Shown: positions 1 through 9,404 of the stretch, in pieces
Layout of the letters: each line of letters begins with the position of its first letter
Numbering within the stretch: the stretch's first letter is position 1
NCBI GenBank assembly: GCA_022819745.1
Contig: JAJEGS010000032.1
Span: 1-53,594 of the forward strand
Reading direction: 5' to 3'
Source: Candidatus Latescibacterota bacterium
GTDB taxonomy: Bacteria > Latescibacterota > UBA2968 > UBA8231
Length of the DNA stretch: 53,594 nucleotides
The notes under the pieces: model-generated
Databases searched by the model: none
What the model was told of the DNA's origin: nothing
Seen by the model: the letters and a program-made list of their open reading frames with translations, nothing else
Program-made: the position numbers and the translations under genes

Positions 1-1072
1 CATACGCAACCTGCAAGCCGTAGCCCTTGATCGCAGCGAAGTCCGCCAACCGAACGTCCAAGACAAAGTCCTCACCCACGTTCGGCAGCGAAGTCCGCGC
101 ATCCAGATACAGCCGCGCATCCGCGTTCAGCCCAGCCAGCATCGGCACGCGCTTGCCCGCTGCCGCCGTGCTGCGACCGAAGTTATCGGCAAAGACGAAG
201 AAATCGTCGAAGTCGATCTGCGCACTCGGCGCCAGGTCGAACGCCGGATCAAACCCAGCGTCTTCGGCCGTCAAGCCAAAGTTGTCGGCAAAGACGAAGA
301 AATCGTCGAAACCGATGCGGTTGTCGGCACCGAACAGGCCAAAGAGAGCGCGCCCTTCGCTATCCACCGCGATGTTGCGCACCGCCATCGCCGTATGCTC
401 GATGTCGGAACCCGTCTCGTTGTCCAAGTCGAAAGGCCGCACCTGATAGGTGTAGCGCACGCCGTTGAGGGCTGTTCCATCAACAAAGGAAGCAACACCA
501 GCGTCCACCTGTCCGACCAAGACAAACTCGTCTTCGTCGGCCGCACGGCGATAGATGTTGTAGCCATGGACGCCGACGACCGGCTCGGACGCCGCCGGGC
601 CGACAACGCCAGCAACCACGCCCTGCAAGAGCCGATCCGAAGGCGACAGCGCCCACGTCAGGGCGATGCGGCTACCCTCGTCGTTGGGCGCGTCCAAGAC
701 GCGAAGCGACGGAACAGCTTCCAGAGGCGGCAGCACCACCTCAATGCTGAACGGCAGCGACGCACTCGCATTGGCACCATCTGTCACGGTGTATGTGTAC
801 CTCGTGGTGGGAACCACCGCTAGCGGCGTACCCGAGATCGTCCGCGTGGCCGCGTCAAAGGTCAGGCCCACAGGCAGATCTGGCGAGAGGCTGTAAGTAA
901 ACGGCGACGTACCGCCGGTAACTTCCGGCAGCATCCCTGGCTCAATCGCCGTGCCAACCTCATACGTCAGGATTCCAACCCCCTGTTCATCGGCCAAGGC
1001 AGTATGCGTGCCGAAAAAGAAACCGCTTGCTAAAAAGGCTAGCAAGACAACAGTCGATGACGTTCGCTGCAT
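1..1072 (-). CDS. Secreted Ig/FN3 protein with duplicated dockerin-like motifs (3' end outside window)
   Basis: The frame runs from ATG at 1072 off the left edge (357 codons visible, no stop). The start has a good Shine-Dalgarno (AAGGAG, about 6 nt upstream). Residues 1-27 look like a signal peptide ending ALA. Residues about 45-112 resemble a putative-Ig (He_PIG) domain (GLTFDAATRTISGTPL), and about 120-230 resemble fibronectin III (HGYNIYRRA). Two near-identical acidic motifs follow, IGFDDFFVFADNFG (253-266) and IDFDDFFVFADNFG (286-299), spaced like a dockerin EF-hand pair. The visible end (about 320-357) resembles the beginning of a cohesin-like domain. Likely exported or surface-attached; ligand unknown. 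Such secreted mosaics are common in FCB-group bacteria (family knowledge). It is divergent from the next gene. Confidence 0.75.
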   Translation of the reverse strand, partial: MQRTSSTVVLLAFLASGFFFGTHTALADEQGVGILTYEVGTAIEPGMLPEVTGGTSPFTYSLSPDLPVGLTFDAATRTISGTPLAVVPTTRYTYTVTDGANASASLPFSIEVVLPPLEAVPSLRVLDAPNDEGSRIALTWALSPSDRLLQGVVAGVVGPAASEPVVGVHGYNIYRRAADEDEFVLVGQVDAGVASFVDGTALNGVRYTYQVRPFDLDNETGSDIEHTAMAVRNIAVDSEGRALFGLFGADNRIGFDDFFVFADNFGLTAEDAGFDPAFDLAPSAQIDFDDFFVFADNFGRSTAAAGKRVPMLAGLNADARLYLDARTSLPNVGEDFVLDVRLADFAAIKGYGLQVAY

Positions 1073-1244
1073 GGTTTTCTCCTTGTTCTCCCTTAGTTTG
1101 ATGTTAGCGGGCACTTACTCGACGAAGAGCATCAACAAGCAAGCGGCTAGCTCTTGACGACTGCCCTTATGATATTTCCTTATTAGTACTTAATAAAGAT
1201 AAAAGATAATAATCACAAGCACTTTTTCGCAATCTGGCGGCCGC
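1073..1244. promoter_or_regulatory. Divergent intergenic region, AT-rich
   Basis: This 172-bp gap lies between two divergent genes. Positions about 1165-1225 are markedly AT-rich compared with the neighbours, as expected for promoters. The plus-strand gene has only a weak GGCGG upstream of its ATG. I see no convincing -35/-10 pair, operator or riboswitch. Confidence 0.4.
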
Positions 1245-2090
1245 ATGATCATCGACGTCCACAGCCACGCTTGGCAATACCCCGAGCATTTCACCGACCA
1301 ATTCCGCCAACAAGCTACCCAAGTGGCCAAAGCAGACGGCCCCCTCGACCTAACCGTGACCTATGCCGCCTATCGCACAGGCGCGCAAAACTGCGACAAA
1401 ACCATCGTCTTCGGCGGCAAGGCCCAGCGTTCCGGCATCTGGGTTGACGACCGCTATGTCGCCGATTACGTCGCCGCTTACCCAGAGTCATTGATCGGCT
1501 TCCTCTCACTCGACCCCACCCAAGACGGCTGGCAGCAGGAAATGGCCTACGGGCATCAAGAACTCGGCCTCAAGGGCATCAAGCTGCTCTCCATGTACGC
1601 TGGCTTCCATCCACACGACCAAAGCCTCGACCCGCTGTGGCACTACGCCGCCGAGCACGACCTGCCCGTGCTGCTACACACCGGCACCACCTTCGTCGCC
1701 CAAGCCCCGCTCGACTGCACCTTGCCGCGCCATCTCGACCCAGTGGCCATCCGCTTCCCAGAGGTCAAAATTATCATGGCCCACCTAGCGCACCCCTACG
1801 AGGGCGAGTGCGTAGCCGTCATCCGCAAACATCCCAACGTGTACGCCGACGTCAGCGCCCTCCACTATCGGCCTTTCCAGCTCTACCACAGCCTGATGCT
1901 AGTGCAGGAATACGGCGTCTGGCACAAGTTGCTCTTTGGCAGCGACTATCCCTTCACGACGATCGACGCTTCCATTGAGGGGCTGTACGGATTGAACAAA
2001 ATGCTCGATGGCACGGCTCTGCCGCGCTTGGACGAGCGCGAGATCGACGCCTTAATCCACCGCGACAGCCTCGACATTTTAGGGCTTTAA
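1245..2090 (+). CDS. Amidohydrolase family 2 (TIM-barrel metal-dependent hydrolase)
   Basis: The 281-aa protein begins MIIDVHSHAW, the HxH metal motif of the amidohydrolase-2 family (COG2159, decarboxylase/hydrolase type). Further family signatures are a barrel-strand histidine (PVLLHTGTT), IIMAHLAHP and the C-terminal aspartate motif LFGSDYPF. Length is normal for the family (about 280-300). No signal peptide, so cytoplasmic. The reaction cannot be assigned: the family includes decarboxylases, lactonases and hydrolases of small aromatic or cyclic substrates. It stands alone, 84 bp before the TonB receptor operon and in the same direction, so co-transcription is possible but not shown. A second amidohydrolase with the same N-terminal motif lies at 8223-9374. 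Confidence 0.85.
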   Translation: MIIDVHSHAWQYPEHFTDQFRQQATQVAKADGPLDLTVTYAAYRTGAQNCDKTIVFGGKAQRSGIWVDDRYVADYVAAYPESLIGFLSLDPTQDGWQQEMAYGHQELGLKGIKLLSMYAGFHPHDQSLDPLWHYAAEHDLPVLLHTGTTFVAQAPLDCTLPRHLDPVAIRFPEVKIIMAHLAHPYEGECVAVIRKHPNVYADVSALHYRPFQLYHSLMLVQEYGVWHKLLFGSDYPFTTIDASIEGLYGLNKMLDGTALPRLDEREIDALIHRDSLDILGL

Positions 2091-2174
2091 GAAAAATTTG
2101 CGTTAGATCGCTTTTTCTCTTACATCCTACTTTATCTCCCCACCCACCCCACCCATCCCCAAAGGAGTCGCTCT

Positions 2175-4210
2175 ATGAAGCGCTTACTTGTCAGTGCGTT
2201 GTCCCTCGTCCTCGTCGGCGCACCAGTGGTGGCTGATGATGAAGCGGATGAAGCGAATGTCTATGAAATGGGAGAAATGATCATCACCGGCTCCAAGCTG
2301 CCGCAGACGCCGGGGAATGTGACCCAGAAAATCTCCATTATCACCGCCGATGAGATGGGCTCCTTAGTCCTCGGCAACGGCAACCTAGCGGAGGTTCTCT
2401 CCTACAGCCCGGGCAATTTCGCCAACGTCCTCTCCCGCAACGACGCCAACTGGGGGTCGTCTGGCGGCCTGGCGCACACCTACAAAGGGTACATGCTCGA
2501 CGGCCTGCCAATCGACTCCTTTGTCGATCTTCAGAGCCTCGATTCGTGGGCTTTCCAGCGGGTCGAAGACCAGCGCGGCTCCGCCTCGGTGCTCTATCCG
2601 ACCTATTTGGCCATGGACTTCGCCGGCAATCAGTCGCCGCTGGCGGGGACGGCCAACTTTATCCTCAAGGAGCGCGTCGAGAGCACCCGCACCAGTGCCT
2701 CGGCGTACTACGGCTCCTACAACACCATCGGCGGCGCTTCTTCCACCAGCGCGCCGCCGGCAACCTGCATCTCTTCTTCGGGGGGCACCACGAGGACTCG
2801 GACTACACCTACTACGGAACCTTCGACGACGACGGTAACAGGAACTCCTGGCTGAATATGGATGACGACCCCGAGTACGAGAAAACCAAGATGTACATGC
2901 GGGGTACTTACTTCCTCGACGACCACGGCCAGCGGGCCTCCATCTACGCCCACCGCACTTGGCACACCGGCGACGCCGGTCGCATCAACCGGGACTTCGG
3001 CCACACCTACACCACCCTGAACGCCGGGTACACCAACCCGTTCGCCGACAAGGCCACCCTCCAAGCCAAGATCGGCTACCGCGACTACGTGCGCCGCTGG
3101 GAGGAGGATGGCATCTGGGAAGATCCCCCCAGCCGCGAACTGCGCTCGGAGGACGGGGTTGATCAGTCCGTCATACCCGCCGACCTCTCCCTCTCCATCA
3201 TAACCCGAGAGGCAGATGTGCTCACCGTGGGTGCCGACTATCAGCTCGCCTCGTACGCGACCTCGCGCGAAACCGGCGAGATAAGTCCCGGCAACGACGC
3301 CACCGCTACCGCCTTCGGATTCTATGCCCAAGAGGAGTTGCGCTTGGACGCCCTCATCCTGCGGGCCGGGGCGCGCTACAACATCATATCGCACGACATC
3401 GACCTGTTGCAGGGTGCTCCCCCGAACGAAACCAGTAACTCCTGGAACAAGGTCCTGTACAGCGCCGGGGCGCGCTACAACCAGAGCGACGAGCTCTCGC
3501 TGTTCGCCAACATCGGCACCAGCTTCAAAGCACCCTCCCTCAAGTCGGTAGGCGGCACCGTTCCCCCGGACGGCAAGGGTGGCCATCTCCCGAATCCAGA
3601 CATCAAACCGGAGTCGGGAACCAGTATCGACGTGGGGGCGAACTTCCGACCGATGGAAGGCGTACAGGTCGGCCTGCGCGGCTTCAACATCGTAATTGAC
3701 GACCAGATCGTGCAGCGGGTGGTGCCTGTGGAAGAGGACGATCCCGCGCAGTCGCAGGACATCAACGCCGGTAACACCGCGACCACCGGCCTAGAGCTAG
3801 AGGTCTCCCACCGCCTCGACGAGACAGTAGAGTGGTTCGCCAACTACACCTACACCAATGCCGAAGTGAAGGAGCACCTCGACGAAAACCAAGTCGGTGC
3901 CAAGATCAACTTCGTACCGGAAAGCGCGATTGGTGCCGGGGTTCACCTCACCTTCTCGCAGGGCTTGCGGGCGACGGTCACTGTGCAGTCCTACAGCGGC
4001 ATTTACCAAGATATCAACAAGGACGCCGAACCCCTCGATGGGTACATACTGGTGAACGCTCGCCTTGAGCAGCGCGTCCGCACCCAAGACGGGTACGACC
4101 TGAGTCTCTATCTCGAACCGTACAACATCACCAACCAGGCCTTCGAGATGCCGTGGCAGTTTGCGGATCCCGGCTTCTCGGTCAACGGCGGCCTGATGGT
4201 CTCCTTCTAG
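2175..4210 (+). pseudogene. TonB-dependent outer-membrane receptor, interrupted by an apparent one-base frameshift
   Basis: Together the two frames encode about 679 residues of a TonB-dependent receptor. The first frame (from ATG 2175, strong AAAGGAG upstream) has a signal peptide (about 1-20), a plug domain (VYEMGEMIITGSK, then RVEDQRGSASVLY) and the first barrel strands. Homology then continues in another frame (FHQRAAGNLHLFF onward) to the C-terminus, which ends GGLMVSF with the terminal Phe typical of outer-membrane barrels. The break lies at about 2733-2745 and is repaired by one extra base. The remainder is undamaged, so a recent mutation or assembly error is more likely than old decay; there is no canonical slippery heptamer. 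It abuts the ABC importer genes downstream. The substrate is unknown (siderophore, cobalamin or similar). Confidence 0.8.
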
Positions 4211-4213
4211 CCA

Positions 4214-5299
4214 ATGTCCGCTGTAGCTAGCTCTGCGGTGGTCTCTCCAGCGAGAGCGGCCACCGCAGATAGCCAGCGTCTCGTATTCTTCTTCCTGCTT
4301 CTCGCTCTCCTATTCGCCGGTACTCCGGCACTCGCAGAAGGCGTGGCAGCCACCGACTTCCGCGGTCGCCGCATCGAGCTAGACAAGCCGGCCGAGCGCA
4401 TCGTCTGCCTGCTCGAAAGCGCCCTCAGCGGCCTGTACATGCTCGGGGCCGAAGCGCGTCTCGTCGGCATTTCGACCAATATCTACCAAGAGAGCGTCTT
4501 CCCGTACTACGCGGCTATGGACGAACGCATCCGCGAGCGCACCCTGCCGACGCCGGGCAACTGGGACTTCGTCAACATCGAGAGCATGGTGGCGCTGCAA
4601 CCAGACCTCGTCATCCTCTGGGCCGGTCAGGAGGAGTCCATCGCCGCCCTCGAAGAGAAGGGAATCCCCGTCTTCGGAGTCTATATCGAGCGCTTTGCGG
4701 ATATTCACCGCGAGATCGCCGCCCTCGGCGAACTGACCGGCACCCAAGAGCGAGCTGCCGAGCTCCTCACAATTGCCCAGGATGAGCTGGAAGCAGTGCA
4801 GCGCAAAACCTCCCTCGCCGAAGGGGAAGCCAAGCCACGCGTGTATTTTATGTGGGACCAAGGACCGCTGGAGACGGCCGGCCGCAACAGCACCGTGCAG
4901 GAGCTAATTGATCTGGCCGGGGGAACCAACGTGGCGGCCGACAGCGAGCTAGAGCACCTCGTCGTCAATCTCGAAAACGTCCTCGTCTGGAACCCAGAGC
5001 TAATCGTCATGTGGTGCAACGACCGGCTCGATGTCGAGGACATAGGCGAACTGTCCGGCTGGCGCTCGCTCTCAGCCGTGCGCAACGGGCGGGTACGCGA
5101 ATTGCCCGACCCCTTCTCGTGCGACTTCTGGACCCTCAAGTACATCTTCACCGTCGATCTCGTCGCCCGCTGGTGCCATCCAGACCGCTTTTCCGCAAAA
5201 GACCTAGAACAGTTGCGGGCCGACCTGCTGAACAAGCTATACGGGGGGCGGCTCGGAGAGTTGCCGTCCCTCTCATACGGGGCAGGAGACGGCCCGTGA
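4214..5299 (+). CDS. ABC transporter periplasmic substrate-binding protein (BtuF/FepB type)
   Basis: 361 aa. A hydrophobic export segment (LVFFFLLLALLFAGTPALA, about 24-42) precedes the mature domain, which opens with TDFRGRRIELDKPAERIVCL, the usual start of type III (helical-backbone) binding proteins for iron-siderophores and cobalamin. The fold continues through a long linking helix region, with GIST, ALQPDLVI and GGTNVA segments typical of the family. The ATG lies 3 nt after the receptor stop codon and the stop overlaps the permease start, so it belongs to one uptake operon with the TonB receptor, permease and ATPase. It delivers the ligand in the periplasm to the permease. The ligand is not identifiable from sequence. 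Confidence 0.88.
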   Translation: MSAVASSAVVSPARAATADSQRLVFFFLLLALLFAGTPALAEGVAATDFRGRRIELDKPAERIVCLLESALSGLYMLGAEARLVGISTNIYQESVFPYYAAMDERIRERTLPTPGNWDFVNIESMVALQPDLVILWAGQEESIAALEEKGIPVFGVYIERFADIHREIAALGELTGTQERAAELLTIAQDELEAVQRKTSLAEGEAKPRVYFMWDQGPLETAGRNSTVQELIDLAGGTNVAADSELEHLVVNLENVLVWNPELIVMWCNDRLDVEDIGELSGWRSLSAVRNGRVRELPDPFSCDFWTLKYIFTVDLVARWCHPDRFSAKDLEQLRADLLNKLYGGRLGELPSLSYGAGDGP

Positions 5300-6303
5300 A
5301 TAACACGTTACGCCGCCGCCTTATTTACGCCCTGCCGCTGCCGATCCTCTTCGGCTCCCTGCTGCTCGGTCCTTCGGCCAGCGCCGAGGCGTGGGAGATT
5401 CTCGTCTGGTTCTACGGCCTGCTCTTTCGCGGATCCGCCACCGGGAGCGACGAGTCGCTGGTGGGAACAATCGTATGGGAAGTGCGCCTGCCGCGCATCC
5501 TCCTCACCTTTCTGGTGGGAGGTGCCCTAGCCGCGGCAGGCAACGCCTTGCAGGCGCTGTTCCGCAATCCCCTCGTGGCCCCCTACATCCTCGGGCTTTC
5601 CTCCGGTGCCGCCTTTGGCGCAGCCATAGCCCTAGTCCTGCCGTTCCTACCACTCCAGCCGACGGCCTTCGGCTTTGGCCTGCTCGCCGTGGGCTTGGCT
5701 TACTTCTTAGCCCGCACCCGCAAGACTGTGTCGGTCGTCTCCCTCATTCTCTCGGGAGTGATCGTCACTGGGATCTTCACGGCCCTGCTGACCATCGTCC
5801 AGTTCCTCACCGACCCCTACAAGCTGCAAACCATCGTCCACTGGACTATGGGCAACCTGCACAATTCGAGTTGGGCCAAGCTGCACTCCGCCGCTCCGGG
5901 GATAGGCATCGGCGTGGTCTGGCTCTTCCTCTTTCGCTGGCGCATGAACGTGCTGGCCCAAGGCGACGAAGAGGCGCGTGCGGTCGGCCTAAACCCGGAA
6001 CGGGAGCGAGTGCTGATCCTCATTCCAGCAACCTTGGCCGCTTCAGCGGCGATTGCCGTGGCCGGCGTCATCGGCATGATTGGCCTCGCCGTGCCGCACA
6101 TGGTGCGCATGATGCTAGGGCCGGACAACCGCCACACCCTGCCAGCCTCCTTTGCCTTTGGCGGAGCCTTTCTGCTGCTGGTCGATACCTGCTCGCGCAC
6201 GTTGGCTTCCTTTGAAATCCCGGTCGGGGTCTTCACTACCCTGCTCGGCGGGCCGTTCTTCATCTTCCTCCTCAAAAAGGCGCAGATCGGATGGGAGACT
6301 TAG
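5296..6303 (+). CDS. FecCD/BtuC-family ABC transporter permease
   Basis: GTG at 5296 was chosen: it has an AGGAGA Shine-Dalgarno and overlaps the preceding stop by four bases (GTGA). The frame is open further upstream, but that part is Arg-rich, overlaps the binding-protein gene and has no permease similarity. The 335-aa product is highly hydrophobic with about 9-10 membrane helices and carries the family landmarks VRLPRILLTFLVGGALA, GNALQALFRNPLVAP and the coupling region GLNPERER, followed by GVIGMIGLAVPHMVRMMLG. It forms the inner-membrane channel for siderophore, heme or cobalamin-type substrates with the ATPase encoded next, which overlaps its 3' end. Confidence 0.93.
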   Translation: MNNTLRRRLIYALPLPILFGSLLLGPSASAEAWEILVWFYGLLFRGSATGSDESLVGTIVWEVRLPRILLTFLVGGALAAAGNALQALFRNPLVAPYILGLSSGAAFGAAIALVLPFLPLQPTAFGFGLLAVGLAYFLARTRKTVSVVSLILSGVIVTGIFTALLTIVQFLTDPYKLQTIVHWTMGNLHNSSWAKLHSAAPGIGIGVVWLFLFRWRMNVLAQGDEEARAVGLNPERERVLILIPATLAASAAIAVAGVIGMIGLAVPHMVRMMLGPDNRHTLPASFAFGGAFLLLVDTCSRTLASFEIPVGVFTTLLGGPFFIFLLKKAQIGWET

Positions 6304-7064
6304 CACCGGCCATCCAAGTAGAGAATCTCTCCTTCTCCTACGAAGAGAGACCGATCCTCAACGAGATCTCGCTGGAGATTCCGGCGGGACAGTTCACTGT
6401 CCTCCTCGGCAAGAACGGCAGCGGCAAATCGACGCTCATGCGCATCTTAGGCGGCTTCCTCGACTTTGAGCGCGGCAACGTGCATATCATGGGAGAGGAA
6501 CTCCGCTCCTTCTCGTCCCGGCGGCGGGCCCGAGTCCTCGGCTACCTGCCCCAGCACCATCGGCCAGTTTTCCCCTTCTCCGTGCAGGACGTAGTCCTAA
6601 CGGGCCGCGCTAGCTACGTCTCTTACGTTCCCAAGAAGGAAGACGTGGAGATCGGCATCGCCGCGCTGGAGCGGGTCGGCGTTATCCACCTAAAGGACCG
6701 CCCCTATACCGAGCTGTCGGGGGGGGAGCAACAACTCGTCCGCATCGCTCGGGTTCTGGCCCAGCAGCCCCGTCTCATCCTCCTCGACGAGCCGAGTTCA
6801 CACCTCGACTTTCTCAACCAAGCGCACCTGCTGCGCCTAATCCGCGAGTTGGTCGATGCCGACCTCACCGTCCTCGCCGTCCTGCACGACCCCAACAGCG
6901 CCTTCCTGTATGGGGATCACTTCATTTTTCTCAAGGATGGTGCAGTGGAGCGGCTGTCAGCGGCCGAGCGACCGTGGGACCGCGACTTCCTCGAGCGGAT
7001 CTACGACACTAAAATGGATTCAATCCCCTACGGCGACCGCGCCTTCGTGGTGACGAAGGGGTGA
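6291..7064 (+). CDS. ABC transporter ATP-binding protein (FecE/BtuD type)
   Basis: 257 aa with all ATPase motifs: Walker A GKNGSGKST (about 40-48), Q-loop region (GYLPQHH), signature LSGGEQQ, Walker B RLILLDEP followed by SSHLDF, and the H-loop VLHDPN. It energises the FecCD-type permease. The ATG overlaps the end of the permease gene by 13 nt, a normal arrangement for translational coupling. It ends 6 bp before the stop codon of the convergent oxidoreductase gene, so the uptake operon finishes here. Confidence 0.93.
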   Translation: MGDLAPAIQVENLSFSYEERPILNEISLEIPAGQFTVLLGKNGSGKSTLMRILGGFLDFERGNVHIMGEELRSFSSRRRARVLGYLPQHHRPVFPFSVQDVVLTGRASYVSYVPKKEDVEIGIAALERVGVIHLKDRPYTELSGGEQQLVRIARVLAQQPRLILLDEPSSHLDFLNQAHLLRLIRELVDADLTVLAVLHDPNSAFLYGDHFIFLKDGAVERLSAAERPWDRDFLERIYDTKMDSIPYGDRAFVVTKG

Positions 7065-7070
7065 GCGACC

Positions 7071-8147
7071 TCAGCCGCTGTGCAGAACTATATCGCGGTC
7101 GTCGCCGCGCAGCGGCAACTCGACCCAAGCACCGCCAGCGCGGTGGGAGGCGTGAAAGGCAATGATCGCCTCTAGGGTACGCACGGCTTCCCTCACATCG
7201 TAGGAGAAGGGTCCCTTCCCGTCGAGCCAATTGACGATCTCGTCAACGGCCCGATCCATGCCGCTGTCTGGGGAGTCATCGGGCAGGAACTCGCGGTCGT
7301 CGCCGCGCACGATCTCAATGTCGCGGTTGCGGCAGATGGCGTAGCCCTCGGTGCCGTGGAAGCGGTGGCGCGGTGGCGCAGTGCCGTAGTCAGCGGCGTC
7401 AACCATGCAGATCAAGTCGCCCTGCGGCGCGCCATCGGCCGCGGGCAAATCGCGTCCGAGGCGCAACAAGCCCCAGCCACCGGGATCGGTGAAAGCTCCG
7501 CCGCGGCAGTCGGGTTTCCCCGACAGATCGAGAGTACCGGAGACAGCAGTCACCGGCAGGCCAGTGACCATCTGCACGGCGTCGATCATGTGCGTGCCGA
7601 CGTTGCCGAGGCGGCCAGAGGTCCACTGGAGCGAGGCCGAGGTCAACGTGCCGAGCGCACCAGCGGCGATGCGGTCGCGCAGCCCCCGATAGCCAGGATG
7701 GAAGCGCAGGTTGTGGTTGATGACGAGCAGGGCATCGGCCTCGTTGCAGACGGATAGCATACCCTCGGCCTCGGCGACCGTCGCCGCAATGGGCTTTTCG
7801 CAGTAGATGGCGCAGGCACCGGCTTCTACCGCCGCTTGAGTGATCTCAGCGTGAACGGGGGTGTACGTGGCGATCGAGACGATGTCGAGGGGCGCGGCTG
7901 CGCGGAACATCTCGCGCCAGTCGGCAAACGCGGGCACGCCATAGCGCGCGTGGAAGCGCTCGCGCCGCCCGTCGTCTCGACTGCTACCGGCGACTAGATC
8001 GACCCGGTCGTGATTGCCCAATGCCCCCACGTGCGTGCCGTCGAGGTCCTCGACGAGTTGGCCGAGGGCGTCGCCCGAGACCTGGTCCGCACCCCCGATA
8101 AAGCCCAATCCCACGATCGCTGCACGGTATCTCGTTTCTCCGGCCAT
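7071..8147 (-). CDS. Gfo/Idh/MocA-family NAD(P)-dependent oxidoreductase
   Basis: 358 aa from the ATG at 8147, preceded by a clean AAGGAG; the frame extends 14 codons further but without similarity. The N-terminal Rossmann domain shows AAIVGLGFIGG, then DIVSIATYTPVH and the catalytic-lysine motif YCEKPI, and the C-terminal domain has the family's GTHMIDAVQ histidine. The family oxidises or reduces sugars, inositols and related cyclic polyols, typically with NAD(P); the substrate here is unknown. It is the last of three same-strand genes (acetyltransferase, amidohydrolase, this), 75 bp after the amidohydrolase, which suggests a small catabolic unit. Probably cytoplasmic. Confidence 0.88.
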   Translation of the reverse strand: MAGETRYRAAIVGLGFIGGADQVSGDALGQLVEDLDGTHVGALGNHDRVDLVAGSSRDDGRRERFHARYGVPAFADWREMFRAAAPLDIVSIATYTPVHAEITQAAVEAGACAIYCEKPIAATVAEAEGMLSVCNEADALLVINHNLRFHPGYRGLRDRIAAGALGTLTSASLQWTSGRLGNVGTHMIDAVQMVTGLPVTAVSGTLDLSGKPDCRGGAFTDPGGWGLLRLGRDLPAADGAPQGDLICMVDAADYGTAPPRHRFHGTEGYAICRNRDIEIVRGDDREFLPDDSPDSGMDRAVDEIVNWLDGKGPFSYDVREAVRTLEAIIAFHASHRAGGAWVELPLRGDDRDIVLHSG

Positions 8148-8222
8148 AGTATTTCTCCTTAGACGTTGCTCCAAATCATCAGGCCCCAAGGCCGAGTACG
8201 CGTACGTAAGTACCGAAAATTC

Positions 8223-9374
8223 CTAATTCCTAATTCTCAACCCAAGCACGCGCGCACAGGTACCACCCATAATCGCCGCCAGATCCTCGGCAGAGAGGAA
8301 CTCGCAGTAGTCCTCAATCCAGCGGCGCGACTGGCGATAGGTGCAAAACCGGTTCTGGAAGGGCATGTCAGTGCCCCACAGTAGCCGGTCGGCACCAATG
8401 CGCTCGACCATCTGCTCAAGCGTCGGCCACAGTTCGCGGTACGGATAATCGAACAAGTCACCGAGGCGCACCGGGAAGCAGACCTCCAAGCTCAGGTTCG
8501 GATTGGCAAAGGGAGCCCATATCTCGTCGGGCAGATCGATCCGACTCGGGGCGGCGGGATCGTCGTCGAGGAAAAGACGCCACGGGAAGCCATGCGTGAG
8601 GCTGCACAGCACATCTGGGTAGCGCTCCATCCAGCGCGCCAAGATGTCGAGCTCGGCCAAGTAGCCGCGCCGCCGGCTCTCCACGGTCTGCAACACCGAC
8701 GCTTCGCCCGGCCCGGTACCGAGCGTAAAAAACACGGGCACGCCGAGCGCGGCCACCGCCTCCCAAAACGGACGCAGGTGCTCCCCATCCCACGGATCGG
8801 AACGATAGTAATAAGCGTGGGGCGGATTGAACTTGATAGCGTGCAGGCCGTGCTGCTCAACGGCGGCGACGGTTTCGGCGATGACGTCATCGAGTTCGCC
8901 AGCCAAGCGCCACTCATCAACGGGGGCCATCGAATAAATCCGCTCTGGATCGACGGCGACCGCCTCAGCCTGGAACGCGGGATCGCGGCCCAACATGGCA
9001 TCGACGTGCAACAGGACTTTATCGACGCCAGCGTAGTCCATCTCGGCCAGCAGATTGTGAGGCGTGTACTCCAAATGGGGCAAATCGGGCGGATAGAACT
9101 GCTTGGTGAAGTCCTCGCCGTCTATTGTCCACACCACCCGTCCCTTGTCGTGGTCAACGCGGAAGTTGACGTCGGGCAAGTTGTCGAAATCCATGGCCCC
9201 ACCGGGCGCTGCCAGCACATCGGAAGAGGCCGGTGCGCGGTCGCTGATGCGCCAAGCGGGCTGGTGGTGAGAGGCCTGACCGCCCTGGACCCAGCGCAAG
9301 TGATCGGCGGCAGTGGGATGTCCGGCGGGAGAGTCGGCCGGGGGGAAGCAGTAGGCGTGAGAGTCAATGATCAT
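8223..9374 (-). CDS. Amidohydrolase family 2 protein
   Basis: 383 aa from the ATG at 9374 (MIIDSHAYCFPP), which matches the start of the amidohydrolase at 1245. AAGGTG lies about 9 nt upstream; a GTG three codons earlier is possible. Features are an N-terminal DSH metal motif (HxH variant), KVLLHVD, GLHAIKFNPPHAY, LTHGFPW and the C-terminal LLWGTDMPFQNRF aspartate motif. The HxH motif is reduced to a single His (SHAY), which is common in several subgroups, so metal use may differ. It is about 100 residues longer than the minimal family because of an insertion at about 30-75. Co-directional with the acetyltransferase upstream (30-bp gap) and the oxidoreductase downstream. Substrate unknown. 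Confidence 0.82.
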   Translation of the reverse strand: MIIDSHAYCFPPADSPAGHPTAADHLRWVQGGQASHHQPAWRISDRAPASSDVLAAPGGAMDFDNLPDVNFRVDHDKGRVVWTIDGEDFTKQFYPPDLPHLEYTPHNLLAEMDYAGVDKVLLHVDAMLGRDPAFQAEAVAVDPERIYSMAPVDEWRLAGELDDVIAETVAAVEQHGLHAIKFNPPHAYYYRSDPWDGEHLRPFWEAVAALGVPVFFTLGTGPGEASVLQTVESRRRGYLAELDILARWMERYPDVLCSLTHGFPWRLFLDDDPAAPSRIDLPDEIWAPFANPNLSLEVCFPVRLGDLFDYPYRELWPTLEQMVERIGADRLLWGTDMPFQNRFCTYRQSRRWIEDYCEFLSAEDLAAIMGGTCARVLGLRIRN

Positions 9375-9404
9375 GGGCAGCACCTTGGCAGTCGCAGTCG
9401 GAGG

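Noticed and set aside
2091..2174. Cobalamin riboswitch before the TonB receptor
   Set aside because: The gap is only 84 bp and shows no B12-box-like or conserved riboswitch core.
5011..5295. Upstream extension of the FecCD permease frame
   Set aside because: Arg-rich, inside the binding-protein gene and without permease similarity; GTG 5296 has a good Shine-Dalgarno and a 4-nt overlap.
8214..8238. Tandem TTCCTAA units at the end of the amidohydrolase gene
   Set aside because: Only about two short units; not enough to call a repeat element.
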